Shown here piece by piece: positions 1 to 9,889 of a stretch of 64,000 nt of DNA. The notes under the pieces were generated by a model. That model saw only the letters and a list, made by a program, of their open reading frames with translations, had not been told where the DNA came from and did no database searches. This DNA is from Microcyclospora pomicola (lineage: Eukaryota > Ascomycota > Dothideomycetes > Capnodiales). A program made the position numbers and the translations under genes. The stretch covers positions 1-64,000 of the forward strand of contig NHNY01000037.1 in NCBI GenBank assembly GCA_002786065.1, in the 5' to 3' direction. Within the stretch, counting starts at the first letter, position 1. Each line of letters opens with the position of its first letter.

Positions 1-125
1 GATATGAGGTGAAAAATTGAGGAGTTGAAGCTGGGCAAGCGATGGGAAGGACGTCAAGGATTGAGGATTCAGGATGACGAGACATGCTTGAGACGAACGC
101 GAGGCTGACATTTCATGATCTACAG

Positions 126-342
126 GACTTTACACCGACGAATCGCCAGGCTTGAAGGTCGACCCGTTCGTGGTCATGGTGCTGTCGATTGGGTTCATCA
201 TCTCGGTGGTTGCGCTGCACAGTAAGTTGTCCTGCTTTGCGCTCCTGCTCTGAGTAGCGGTTTGCGAGCACAGCATAGCACAGCACTAAGCTAATCACCC
301 CTTTTAGTTATTGCCAAGGTCACCAAGAGATTCTCATCGTAA
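126..342 (+). CDS. SBH1: Sec61 translocon beta subunit, C-terminal part (5' end outside window)
   Basis: The last two coding exons of the Sec61/Sbh1 beta subunit of the ER protein-conducting channel are seen. Exons are 126-221 and 308-342, ending in TAA. They encode a 43-residue tail containing LYTDESPGLKVDP followed by one hydrophobic tail-anchor segment (FVVMVLSIGFIISVVALHII) and a short basic end (AKVTKRFSS). This arrangement is diagnostic of Sec61-beta: cytosolic N-terminus, conserved LKVDP before a single C-terminal membrane span. The bases before 126 look like an intron (CTGAC-type branch site near 105-109, acceptor at 124-125), so the N-terminal exons lie upstream of the window. The intron at 222-307 has a GTAAGT donor. 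Family recognition is strong; only the fragment is visible. Confidence 0.9.
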
Positions 343-1026
343 GAACGCATCACAGCAGGGGAGATGAGGAGAGAAGGACGAGTTGGGCTGGCGGTTGCCA
401 TCTTTCTACCATATCGGCAAAAGTCCAATGGCGTTACACGGTGTGGCTGGGTACTGTAGAGACACAGGATCTAGCAAAACCTGGCTGCATTTTCGAGGGC
501 TCACATATGTAGATCTTTGTCGAGGCAGCGAATGCCATTTCTGTATGTCAGGATTCAGACGGCAGATGTGTCTTTGCATGGCTCATACCTATGCATCTAC
601 TTACATCATTTATATGATACCTTACAGTGCATGTGTGCTTCTGACCTGGCAGTACGGAGCATCGACCTTCCTCATCAGGCAAGCCGACATCTTCTCGACA
701 TCAGCCTATACTCGACTTCTGCCCCGCACCTGGTCCCTGATGATGTTATTATTACTTTACTTTATTGTTTTATCCGACGGTTTGTGCTTCAGCTCTCTCT
801 TTCCGGGGTAAAGCCACCCGTCAGGATCAACGTGGTAGTGACTGCCCAGCAATCCCGGCAGTCGACCATGATGAGGTCGTATCAATGGCCACGCTTGGTC
901 GATCCCATGCCACCACTTCAATACCACCCTCCACTCGCTTGCCGGCTACCATCAGGCCCCACCAGCAGTTAGTTGCCGGACAGTAACCAGCTCTAGCATT
1001 TCTCGCGGGCCTCCATCGTCATCACC
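343..1026. other. intergenic, 3' flank of SEC61-beta and 5' flank of the AKR gene
   Basis: About 680 bases without a supported gene. Open frames here on the + strand overlap each other, lack family signal and have no coding-type codon bias. It should hold the 3' UTR of the Sec61-beta gene and the promoter of the aldo-keto reductase gene. I recognise no specific site. Confidence 0.5.
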
Positions 1027-2246
1027 ATGGCCCTCCTCCTGCGCACGTTCCTGAGGTATGAACCGACCCGCAATGAAATATCTCTTTTCTCCCACCTCCA
1101 TACTAAACTCTTCTCTAGACCTGCAACTCGACTCTACTCCACCTCTGCAACACTCACCACCACTCCCTTTCGATTCAGCCGACCACTCGCCATCCGCACA
1201 TACGCCAACATGACCACCACCTCCCCCACCACCAAGCTCAACAATGGCAAGCAGATGCCGCTCGTGGGCTTCGGCCTGTGGAAGGTGACCAACGAGACCT
1301 GCGCCGACACCGTCTACAACGCGATCAAGACGGGCTACCGTCTGTTCGACGGCGCATGTGACTACGGCAACGAAGTCGAGGCCGGCCAGGGCGTCAAGCG
1401 CGCCATCGACGAGGGCCTGGTCAAGCGCGAGGAGCTCTTCATCGTCTCGAAGCTGTGGAACAGCTTCCACGACAAGGAGCGCGTCAAGCCGATCGCGCAG
1501 AAGCAGCTCGCCGACTGGGGCGTCGACTACTTCGACCTCTTCATCATCCACTTCCCCATCGCGCTCAAGTACGTCGACCCCTCCGTCCGCTACCCGCCCG
1601 GCTTCTTCTACGAGAACGACAAGGTCGAGCTCAGCAAGGCCTCGCTTGAAGAGACCTACCACGCCATGGAGACGCTGTACGACGAGGGCTTGATCCGCGC
1701 CATCGGCGTCAGCAACTACACCGGCACGCTGCTGCTGGACGTCGAGCGCTACGCCAAGGTCCTCCCGCAGACGCTCCAGATCGAGCACCACCCCTACCTC
1801 GTCCAGCAGGACCTGCTCGACCTGTGCAAGAGCCGCGACATCGCCGTGACGGCGTACTCGTCCTTTGGCCCGCAGTCCTTCCTCGAGCTCAACATGCAGA
1901 AAGCGCACGATACCGCGTTGTTGTTCGACCAGGCCGATGTCAAGAGCATCGCGCAGAAGCACAACAAGACGCCCGCGCAAGTCCTGCTGCGGTGGGCGAC
2001 GCAGCGCGGCGTGGCCGTCATCCCGAAGTCCAACAACCAGGGCCGTCTGCAGCAGAACCTCGACGTGTGCAGTTTCGACCTCGCCGAGGAGGAGATCAAG
2101 AAGATCAGCTCGTTGGATCAGGGGCTGCGGTTCAATAACCCGTTGAATGTAAGTTACATATCCCGAGTTGTCTGATGCAGTGTTGATTGGAGTGCTGACT
2201 GTTGTTCGAATGATAGTACGGCGTGCCCATCCCCATCTTTGCATGA
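1027..2246 (+). CDS. XYL1: NAD(P)H-dependent D-xylose reductase-type aldo-keto reductase
   Basis: AKR2-type reductase (xylose to xylitol, broad aldose specificity). Exons are 1027-1055, 1119-2148 and 2217-2246, giving 362 aa. An internal ATG at 1210 gives 322 aa, the usual length of fungal xylose reductases. Numbering from that ATG, the catalytic tetrad is visible as Asp47 ([12 protein letters not shown]), Tyr52, Lys81 (IVSKLWN) and His114 (IIHFP). IPKSNNQGR near the C-terminus is the coenzyme-binding motif of dual NADPH/NADH enzymes. The last exon supplies the family ending YGVPIPIFA. The upstream ATG plus a 63-nt intron (1056-1118, TACTAAA branch-like site) adds a 40-residue leader rich in Arg, Ser and Thr, resembling a mitochondrial presequence; both starts are in frame. 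Codon third positions are strongly GC-biased, as in highly expressed genes. Family certain; start choice open. Confidence 0.88.
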
Positions 2247-2797
2247 TCGTGTAGAGGAGAAAAAGTCGAGTGAGTGCGGGCAGTGATGAGGGATGAGAGG
2301 AATGAAGATACGACTGCAGAGTACGATACGAAGTTGTCCTAGACCGATCCATGGTCCCTACGCTCCACCTCTAATATTGGGAGATGTGCTCTATTAGAAT
2401 CCATGTAGCTTTACATCACATCGGAACTTCTCATGACGACTAGCAAAGCAAAGCAAAATCATTCAGTACAAAACATCATAAGTTGCGTACGTTGTGACGT
2501 TGGTAGGATGATTCAGAAGGAGATCGTGTAACCTGTTAGAATAGATGCACATACATACCAACACGGAGTGAAGCTTGAGATGTCAGCAATGGTCATAATT
2601 CCTAAGATCTGGTGGCAGGAACAGAACTATGGTGTAGGAATCTCATGACTTTTGAATTGTCCGATAGTAGTTCAGCTACATCTACGCTCATCATATCTAT
2701 TTGGACATAGACGTCTCATGTACAGCTTCTTTCTTTGGCATTGCTCGTCAGCTCATCACGACGAGGAGCATGGCATTCTTCATGACATCTCCTCCAA
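2247..2797. other. intergenic between convergent genes
   Basis: About 550 bases between the stop codons of the convergent AKR (+) and PSD-like (-) genes. It must hold both 3' UTRs. No further gene or repeat is seen. Confidence 0.5.
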
Positions 2798-4196
2798 TCA
2801 TGCCGACACAGTCGCCAAATGGCTGCGCACGGGCACGTTCTCCTTGCGCCCCGGCTGGGGGAAGCCGTCGATCTTGACATGCTTGCGGAACAGCAGGACG
2901 TGCGAGGAGCCGCCGAAGTGGAACATGCCCGTCTGCTCGCCCTTCTTGACGTGCTGGCCCTCTTTCACCGTGATCTCGCACGTGCTGACCTCGTCCATGC
3001 CGACGCCGATGAAGGCCATCAGGCCGATGGCCGGGTTGTCGGCCTCGATGAAGATGATGGCGCGCGTCGCGAGTGCTGTCAGGTAGCCCTGGCCGACGCT
3101 GATGCCGTCGGCGTTGATCTCGCGGGTGGAAGGGTCGCCGAGGCCCTCGAACAGCGGCTCCGAGAAGTACGTGCCGTCCTGCACGAAGGCTTTCTTGATC
3201 GTGCCGCTGACGGGCGCGTGCCAGCGGTGGTACGACAGCGCCGACAGGAAGGCTTGGTAGACGGTGCCGCCGGCGAAGTCCTCGGCCCACGGGTCGTTGG
3301 CCAGCATGTCGCGCACCGAGTAGGGCTGGCCCTTGATCCAGTAGTGGTCGCGCAGCTTGACGTTGTGCGCGACGTTGAACACCTTGCTCTCGCAGCAGTT
3401 GGCGATGACGTTGTCGTCGTCCGGGGACGCGGTCGGCCGGACCTCGTCGCGGAACTGGCGGGTGAAGTAGTTGTCCCAGGAGGTGTAGCCGTGGTGCTTC
3501 TTGGTGGCGTCGCAGACGAAGAAGTCCTCGAACTTGTGCGAGGTGCCGAGCGGCGCGTTGGCGACGGTCATGATGTCGTTGATGCCCGTGGGGCCGAACC
3601 AGCCGCCCTTGGAGTCGTGGAGCACTTCCGCCGACTTGGGCGTGGTGAGGAACTGGCCCCAGTGGTTGAGGATCTTCTTGAGATGGGAGTTGACCTCAGG
3701 GTCGAGGAAGGCGGCGTAGCCCGAGGGTGTGCCCATGGGGTAGTCGAAGATGGCACACATGGGCACACCGACCATGCCGACGTTGGCGGCGGCGTCGGTC
3801 CATTGCGGTGCCGTGGTGAAGGTGTGGTTCAGCACCTCGAGCATCTGGTGGTAGTTGCGGATCTGCTTGTGGCCGGTGGGGTCCTTGTTGTAGGGGTGCT
3901 TGAGGGGAACTTCATCAAACATGGCGTTGAACCACATGTAGACGCGCGGGTTGTTCTCGATGAACTCCTTGAACTCCTTCAAGACGGGCGCCAGCTCTTT
4001 CGGGTTGTTCTGGGCCTGCTTGATCTGGTGGCCGAGCCATTCCTGGTGGATGCGGTTGTCTGATGGCAGCCATGCTCCAGCTCTGGAGGAGAGTGTTAGC
4101 TGACGACACGAAGAGTTATGGAAGGAGCATCAATTACCTGTCCACCTTGTGCTCATCAGGAATGTCGTGGTGGTCTCCATGTTGTTGGACTCCCAT
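2798..4196 (-). CDS. phosphatidylserine decarboxylase-like enzyme (PsiD-type, candidate aromatic L-amino acid decarboxylase)
   Basis: 447 aa from exons 4196-4138 and 4082-2798, with a 55-nt intron. The N-terminal third carries the fungal PSDC domain (WLPSDNRIHQEWLGHQI). The C-terminal part is a phosphatidylserine decarboxylase fold with HRWHAPVSG and, near residue 412, FHFGGSSH in place of the LGST of true PSDs. The Gly-Ser bond there is the expected self-cleavage point that makes the pyruvoyl cofactor and leaves a small subunit of about 36 residues. There is no presequence or membrane segment, unlike mitochondrial PSD1, so a soluble enzyme is expected. This architecture is that of PsiD, the tryptophan decarboxylase of Psilocybe, and its many uncharacterised fungal relatives. 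The substrate cannot be read from sequence: an amino acid is more likely than phosphatidylserine. High GC3 resembles the neighbouring AKR gene. No other tryptamine-pathway genes (methyltransferase, P450, kinase) are near. Confidence 0.85.
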
Positions 4197-5032
4197 GGTG
4201 GCGGTATTTGCGGGGTTGCTGAGTCGATTGATTGATGGATTGATCGACTCTACAACAACGATCGACTGATTACTTGAAAGCAAATGAAAAGTCGAGAACG
4301 TAAGAGGAACAGGAAAATAGTTCGAGAATGAGATTAAACAACGAAAAGAAGCTTCGCCAAGGGATGTCTAAGAAAACTTGCTTGCAGATGGGCATGTGGC
4401 AAGCTTGAAGGCGTGTGTGTGGGTGAAGTTCGAGAGGAGGGGCCAGCAATGCCATCATCGTGTTACGTCAGTTTGTCATTCAGAGTCTTTTCTCGATTGT
4501 CTGGGTTCATGTGCCGCCACGTTCCTCGACTCGGCCGTCAGGGCCGCGTATCCCGGCTGCGGATCCATGACGGATGATCGAGTTGGCGTGGCTTGCATTC
4601 ATCTGATATATCGCGCAATAATGTGTTTGTCGAAGTCGCTCAACCTGGTCAATTCGACGCGAGGTCGTTCCGACGCAAGGAAAGGCTGGCACGGCCACGT
4701 GCTTCATGCGAATCATAGACTCTCTGTACGAAGAAATGCCGGCACCTCCGACGACGGGAAGAGATGGACACGAAGAAGTTGAGTATGTAGATGCAGTAGC
4801 AATAGTCATCCCAGTAGACATATCAACCCCATATCCTTGCTCCATCATCGCCATCATCACCACCGTCAACGCCGGCCAATGCCTTCGATATAGAGTGCAG
4901 CAATGATACCCACGCAACGACTTCACAAAAGCCATATCCAAACTGCTTCCGAAGGATGCCGCATGCTGGTAGAACACAACGCCGTGGATTCACCAGTTCT
5001 CCGTATATGTCGCAGGGTTACAAGACCTCGTC
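4197..5032. other. intergenic, 5' flank of the PSD-like gene and 3' flank of GID1
   Basis: About 830 bases. Two overlapping open frames exist (+ 4378-4782; - 4507-4977), neither with family signal nor steady coding bias. I treat the stretch as non-coding: promoter of the PSD-like gene and 3' UTR of the RanBPM-like gene. Confidence 0.4.
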
Positions 5033-7257
5033 TCAGGCATCGAGAAGATCTTTCTTGACGTCCACAAACGCAGCCGCTCCACCAGTCTTCGCAGCCGTGG
5101 CATCGAGAAGAGCTTCCGTCTGCGCGCAGAGCTTCTCAAGTGCCGCCGACGAGGGTTTACCTAACGAGACTAGTGTTTGAGGTCAGCATGAGCAGCTTCA
5201 ACTTATCGTCAAACGTGCATGACAACAACGTACCGAGGATAGCCCCGTTGACGTCTTCCGCAATCTGCACTCGACCTTTCGTATCAAGTAGAGGTCCAAT
5301 CGGACTTTCTGCCGGGTTGGTATATGCTATGATCGCGAACAGATCGTGTAGTTGCTTCTTGACGTGGGATCGTGGATCAGAGCCAAACTCCTGTTGCAAC
5401 TCCTGCCCACAGGTCAACACCGCCCCGAGCATGTTGTTCTGCTTGAGAGATGATGTTTTGGCAGGCAATTCTTGAGAGGCGTCCATGTCTACATCGTCCG
5501 ACACTGATTGATGGCGCGCTGTTGAAGCCTCATGGTTGATTTGGTCGTCGAGCTCCATCTGCGTGTCATGGTCTGTAGAACTGTCATGGCCGTTAGTGTC
5601 GCTGCCAGGTCGGTCTAGCGGTTTGGTCGTGCTCGGCGACGAAGCTACAGCCACGGCAGCACTGTACTGTCGCATCATCTCGATAAACTTTCGACATCTT
5701 AAGCGGAAGTAGACATCTTTATTCCGCTCGTCTGCCAGTACATGTGGATAGTAGGTGGTCGTATACTTCAACGCTCGGTCGATATCGCCATCCAAGATCG
5801 ATTTGCGGATCTTTTGACGATTGACCGCATGGACATCATCCTCCGTATCGTCATCCTCAAACGTATCGGCGCTGCTCCCCGTCGACATATGCTGCGCTGC
5901 GGTCTCGCGTGAGAAAGCTTTGGCAGTCTCGATATACCCCTCATGAGCCAGATATTGTCGCACAAGCTTCTCGATGAGGGTGTCCTCGTCATCGCCGTCG
6001 TGGAGAGAAGAGACATCCGCATCGTTGATCTCATCCATCGCTTTCGCGAACTCATTCTCCATATGTTGGTCGATGTCGAAGACGAATGGAGTCCGACCAA
6101 AGTTGACGCGAAGGTGCTCGCCGACTCTCTTGATGCCGACGGAAGGATAGATCTGGTCCGATCTGACACCCGTAAACGCGTTACCTGCGCGCGATTCCTG
6201 TCAGCAAACTTGTGTGACCACTTCCCGCCAACAAATCCCAGAACTTACCCAAGAATACCCCGTTCTTCGTGAAGAATGCATTGCCCGTCCTGAAGTTCAC
6301 ACCACAACCCACCACATCCTGACTACTGTATTCAGGCCCGTATTGTTTGCCTGTAGACGTCCCCGCGAAGCTGCTACCATCATCGGAGTGGTACGCCCAC
6401 GACTCCGCCTCCCAGCCGGGAAGACGATTCAGCTGGGCCTTTCTGGTGGAAAAGCCCACGGCGAGACCACCTTCCTTCCCTCTTGTCAACACCGTAACCT
6501 CATAATAATACAGCCCCACCTCCTTCGGCATGGGATGATCTGCCCGCGCCGACGCGGCCTCGCTGTCGTTCTTGTTGCTGAATATCGGTCCGAGGAAGCG
6601 TACCTCTTGCCCGTCTGCCATGACCTCCAGCCCGGGCATCTTCTCCTCGTCGCTCCACCTGCTCGGCAAGGGATGTGACAGATCCTCTTCGGTGTGTGGC
6701 GGCATCCGCTCAGTCACATCTTGCACGGCCGGCCGATGGTGGAGGTGGACGCCATGCATCTTGCCCAGACTCGCATGACTTGAGCTGGTCGACAACGAGA
6801 TTGGTCTCGGCGGTGGGTTCGGATGTAGATGGGCCTGCTCCCTCAACTCGGCGACATGTCGTTCATGCTCTCGTCTCAACCTCTGCACGTGCCTCGACCG
6901 TCGCAGGTAGCTGGGGGTGAAGAACGGAGGATGGTCGTCGTGGAACGCACAGCCCAACCCATCCCCTCTCCGTCCCACTCTACCGGCTCCATACCCAGAA
7001 CGTCCATTCTTGTCCCAGTCCTTCCCGTCAATGTCCATCCTTCCTCCTGTTTGGCGGCGTCCGCCCTCCACGATGGCGGTAGAGACTGGTTGAGCTTCGC
7101 GCCGTCTTAGCTCCTCGTCTCGGGATGAATGCGATTCCCATACGAGATTTCGAGCTGCCGAAGCTGCGGCGGCGTTCGCATAGGCCGCGCGTGGCGTGTC
7201 TCGAGTGGGCGTATTGGTGTTGGACGAGGAAGGACGAGACACTCGATCAGTCATCAT
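5033..7257 (-). CDS. GID1: RanBPM-like SPRY-LisH-CTLH-CRA protein, GID/CTLH ubiquitin ligase subunit
   Basis: Scaffold/substrate-side subunit of the GID (CTLH) E3 ligase, known in yeast as Vid30/Gid1, which triggers degradation of gluconeogenic enzymes. Exons are 7257-6249, 6184-5234 and 5169-5033 (698 aa). In order: a disordered N-terminus of about 180 residues, a SPRY domain (VGLYYYEVTVL, GLAVGFST, WAYHSDDG, FFTKNGVFLGNAF), the RanBPM linker PSVGIKRVGEHLRVNFG, LisH at about 405-432 (LIEKLVRQYLAHEGYIETA), CTLH, and a C-terminal CRA domain ending ILVSLGKPSSAALEKLCAQTEALL. The last junction (intron 5233-5170) is fixed by this conserved string: without it the frame stops early. Two adjacent ATGs at 7257 and 7254 are possible starts. 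Confidence 0.92.
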
Positions 7258-8147
7258 ATAGCAGGGCAAAGTGCAACACGCGACCGATGCCTGCTGCACT
7301 AGCAGAGGAATGGGCAGATAGGACACGGACACAGCACGACAACGAAATGTGGTGTCATTTGTTGAAACGTCACTATCGTTGGTTGAAAGGTGGAGAGCTT
7401 GGAAGTTGAGGGCGAGAGTGAGATATATACACAGGTGAGGTGCGCTACCGAGGTGACGTGCTGGTATCGATTGGGGAATTCATCTTCCAGGCGAGCAAAC
7501 TGGCTGGAACTGTTACAGTCAGACAAGGTCTGCCACGGGTAATTACTGTAGTCGACTGCAAGGTAGAGCTGTTCGTTGAAGTTATAGAAGCTGGTGTCAT
7601 GATGTTGGTATCACACGCATACTTCCCGCTTGCTCCCGTGCAGATAACGAGCAATAGACCAGCTGATCATGAGTAGCGACGCGGACGGCAAGCTTCACAA
7701 GGACATCAAGATAAGAAATGAAGTCGTATCTGTCGGAGTACACGTACATGCTATTTCAGATGCTCCACTGCCTAAACCAGTGTGGTATATCTAACCTGCC
7801 TGATGCATCGATCATGCATGCTGTAGATCCTCCTCTTAAGCTTATGCAAAGCAGTCCCCATCGAAGGCTGGCAAGCCTGTTCCAATAACGCCACGCTGAG
7901 ATGTTTGCTCGCAAAGGTAGTCGAGCCAAAAACATGATGCTCCGAAAGGTAACAAGCCAGCAAAATGCTAGCATTTGAGAAACAGTATGTGGCGTTGAGT
8001 GTTGGTGCCTCATGGTCAATATGCCTTACATAACCCATCAAGTTGATGTTCATGCCTGAGTCTAGGAGAGGTCAGTTGATCAGCTCGTTGCCAGAGAAAA
8101 TGGAGCTAAAGGACGAGAAATGCTTACTTTCAAAACCCAAGCTCCGG
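7258..8147. other. intergenic between GID1 and IES4
   Basis: About 890 bases with only short random open frames on both strands. It lies upstream of GID1 and downstream of IES4. No tRNA-like B box, repeat or conserved peptide was recognised. Confidence 0.45.
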
Positions 8148-9010
8148 TCATGCCGCGTTAGCAGGAGGAGGCGAGCTTTCGAGCCCGTTCGTCATAATCG
8201 TATCGCCGTCCACATTACTATGGCTTTGCTCGCTGCCAACAACACTACTTGCATTGGGCTTCAGTTCACTTGACGCCGTGCTGTCACTCTTGACATCACC
8301 GCTGAAGCTATTGTCACGCTTGGGGGCTTTCCAAGTCTCAACACCCCAAAGGTTGCCCGTAAAGGACTTGATCTTGACGCCATTCTTGTTCCAGCGGCGA
8401 CAGGGCTTGCCACTGCGGTCAAGTGCTCGGAGACCAGCATTGATCGCGCCTGTATTCGCTTTGGGCCCGAGCTTGTGTGCTGGTACTGTAGTCGCGCCGG
8501 GTTTGGGTGGAGCACCCGGTTCTGCTGTACGGTCGATGCTGCCATCAGGTCTTAGATTCCATTAGTGCAAGCAAGAGGGGAGGGGGACCACAATCGCAGT
8601 GTCTTGCAAGCTCTTGCTGAAGCGGTACAGAAACATGGCGAATGCGTGGTTATTACTCACAATCTTGGCTTTTTCTTGGGGCCAGGACGACCTCTCTCCC
8701 TCATCGGGCCATTCGGATCAATGCTCGGTGGTGCTCGTTTCTTCCCTGGAATCCCACTCGCTGACTTCTTCTTCTTTTCGTCGGTCTTTGGTGGTGCGAG
8801 TGTGTTGGTGTCGGTACCATCGGTATTGGCCGGCACAGGCGTGGCATTCGAGTCCGAAGGCTTGTCGGCGAGTTCGGGTGGTGGTATCGATGGCGATGGG
8901 TCTGGTTTGACAGGTGTGGAAGGTAACGATGATGGAAATTGAGACAGTTTTCCCGAGCCTAGGCGCAGTCTCACAATTCTACTCTTAAGTGCTGACTTGG
9001 GATTCGACAT
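8148..9010 (-). CDS. IES4: INO80 chromatin-remodelling complex subunit Ies4
   Basis: Exons 9010-8661 and 8550-8148 give 250 aa. The N-terminal half is basic and Pro/Ser-rich. The second exon holds the Ies4 signature: GPKANTGAINAGLRALDRSG, then KPCRRW and KSFTGNLWGVETW. This string is characteristic of the fungal INO80 subunit Ies4, which binds chromatin with the complex in the nucleus and is a checkpoint-kinase target in yeast. The 110-nt intron (8660-8551) uses a GTGAGT donor and a CTAAG acceptor; only that acceptor keeps the frame (KKKPRLPDGSIDRTAEP). A tail rich in Ser, Thr and Asn follows the signature. Confidence 0.88.
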
Positions 9011-9889
9011 TCTTGTGATTGATCAACGTCGACGAGGTACCACCGCGGAGGTGACGAGGCTGGTGTTGCCGTGATGATATCAGGCGATGATTGCGATGGA
9101 TTGAGGAGAGAAGCCCAGTTCTGTCAAGTCGTGATGGCTCGTAGCCGAATCTGCGCTGATCGGGCTACTGAACAGTCGGTCCGGTCGGTCGCGATGTCTC
9201 GTATTCCCTTAATAGAGAGCGGTCATGATGGATCGATGAGAGGTGTGGAGGTGGTGGTGATGGATGGATGGTGGTGGGGATGCAAAGGGGGTGGGCGGTG
9301 TTGGTAGAGAAGAACAGGTTGGCGTGTAATCCGGATGCGCGACATGATTGCGGGAGGCGACTGGTGAGGAGTCTCATTATTGATCCCAGACGCCGCACAC
9401 ACTTCAACTCACACGTTGTTCTAAAGTCCTGTTGCTTAGCGTCAAATCCAAATCGCTACGACGCGCCAGCTTGGATGTGCTACAGTGACCCGGCTATTTC
9501 CTACACATCGCCTAATAACATTGTCTTTCTCTTTTGAAAGTGGACACAATCATTACGAAGAAGCACTTGTCGTGGTCTCATAATGAACATGAAAAGCTCG
9601 AGGCGGCTTCTTGATTGTTATCACATGTACAGTACATGTATCACGCATACCACGCTCACGTGAGGGTCCACTTTTCCGCCTCACTCGCGAGAGTCGCGAC
9701 TTGGAGGAAAGACAGCGATCACTACATATCCACTCACTCATCGCACTTCTCAATCCAGCCCGATGACAAGGAGGCGAAAAGTGTGGCTGCGGTCCATCAG
9801 GACTCAAGCGGAAGTGGCACGACAAGAAGCGACTGTCTGTACGAGTCTAGTAGGTAAGGTATATATCTGCAACGCCTGTATGTATGCCT
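9011..9889. other. intergenic, IES4 promoter side and MFS gene 3' side
   Basis: About 880 bases. It contains a G-rich GGTGGTGATGGATGG-type low-complexity tract around 9243-9300, just upstream of IES4, and otherwise nothing recognised. Confidence 0.45.

Noticed and set aside
1358-1693. Arg/Ser-rich 111-aa frame that resembles an RS-domain protein
   Set aside because: Out-of-frame reading of the AKR gene; the RS look comes from its codon bias.
952-2352. 466-aa minus-strand open frame over the AKR gene
   Set aside because: Antisense shadow of a GC3-rich gene. The translation is Val/Leu/Asp/Arg-rich without family signal, and the + strand holds the catalytic motifs.
2819-4063. 414-aa plus-strand open frame over the PSD-like gene
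   Set aside because: Antisense shadow caused by strong GC3 bias; repetitive Val/Ala/Asp/Arg composition and no known motif.
4507-4977. 156-aa minus-strand frame in the gap upstream of the PSD-like gene
   Set aside because: No recognisable domain, mixed codon use and an overlapping plus-strand frame of similar quality; kept as intergenic.
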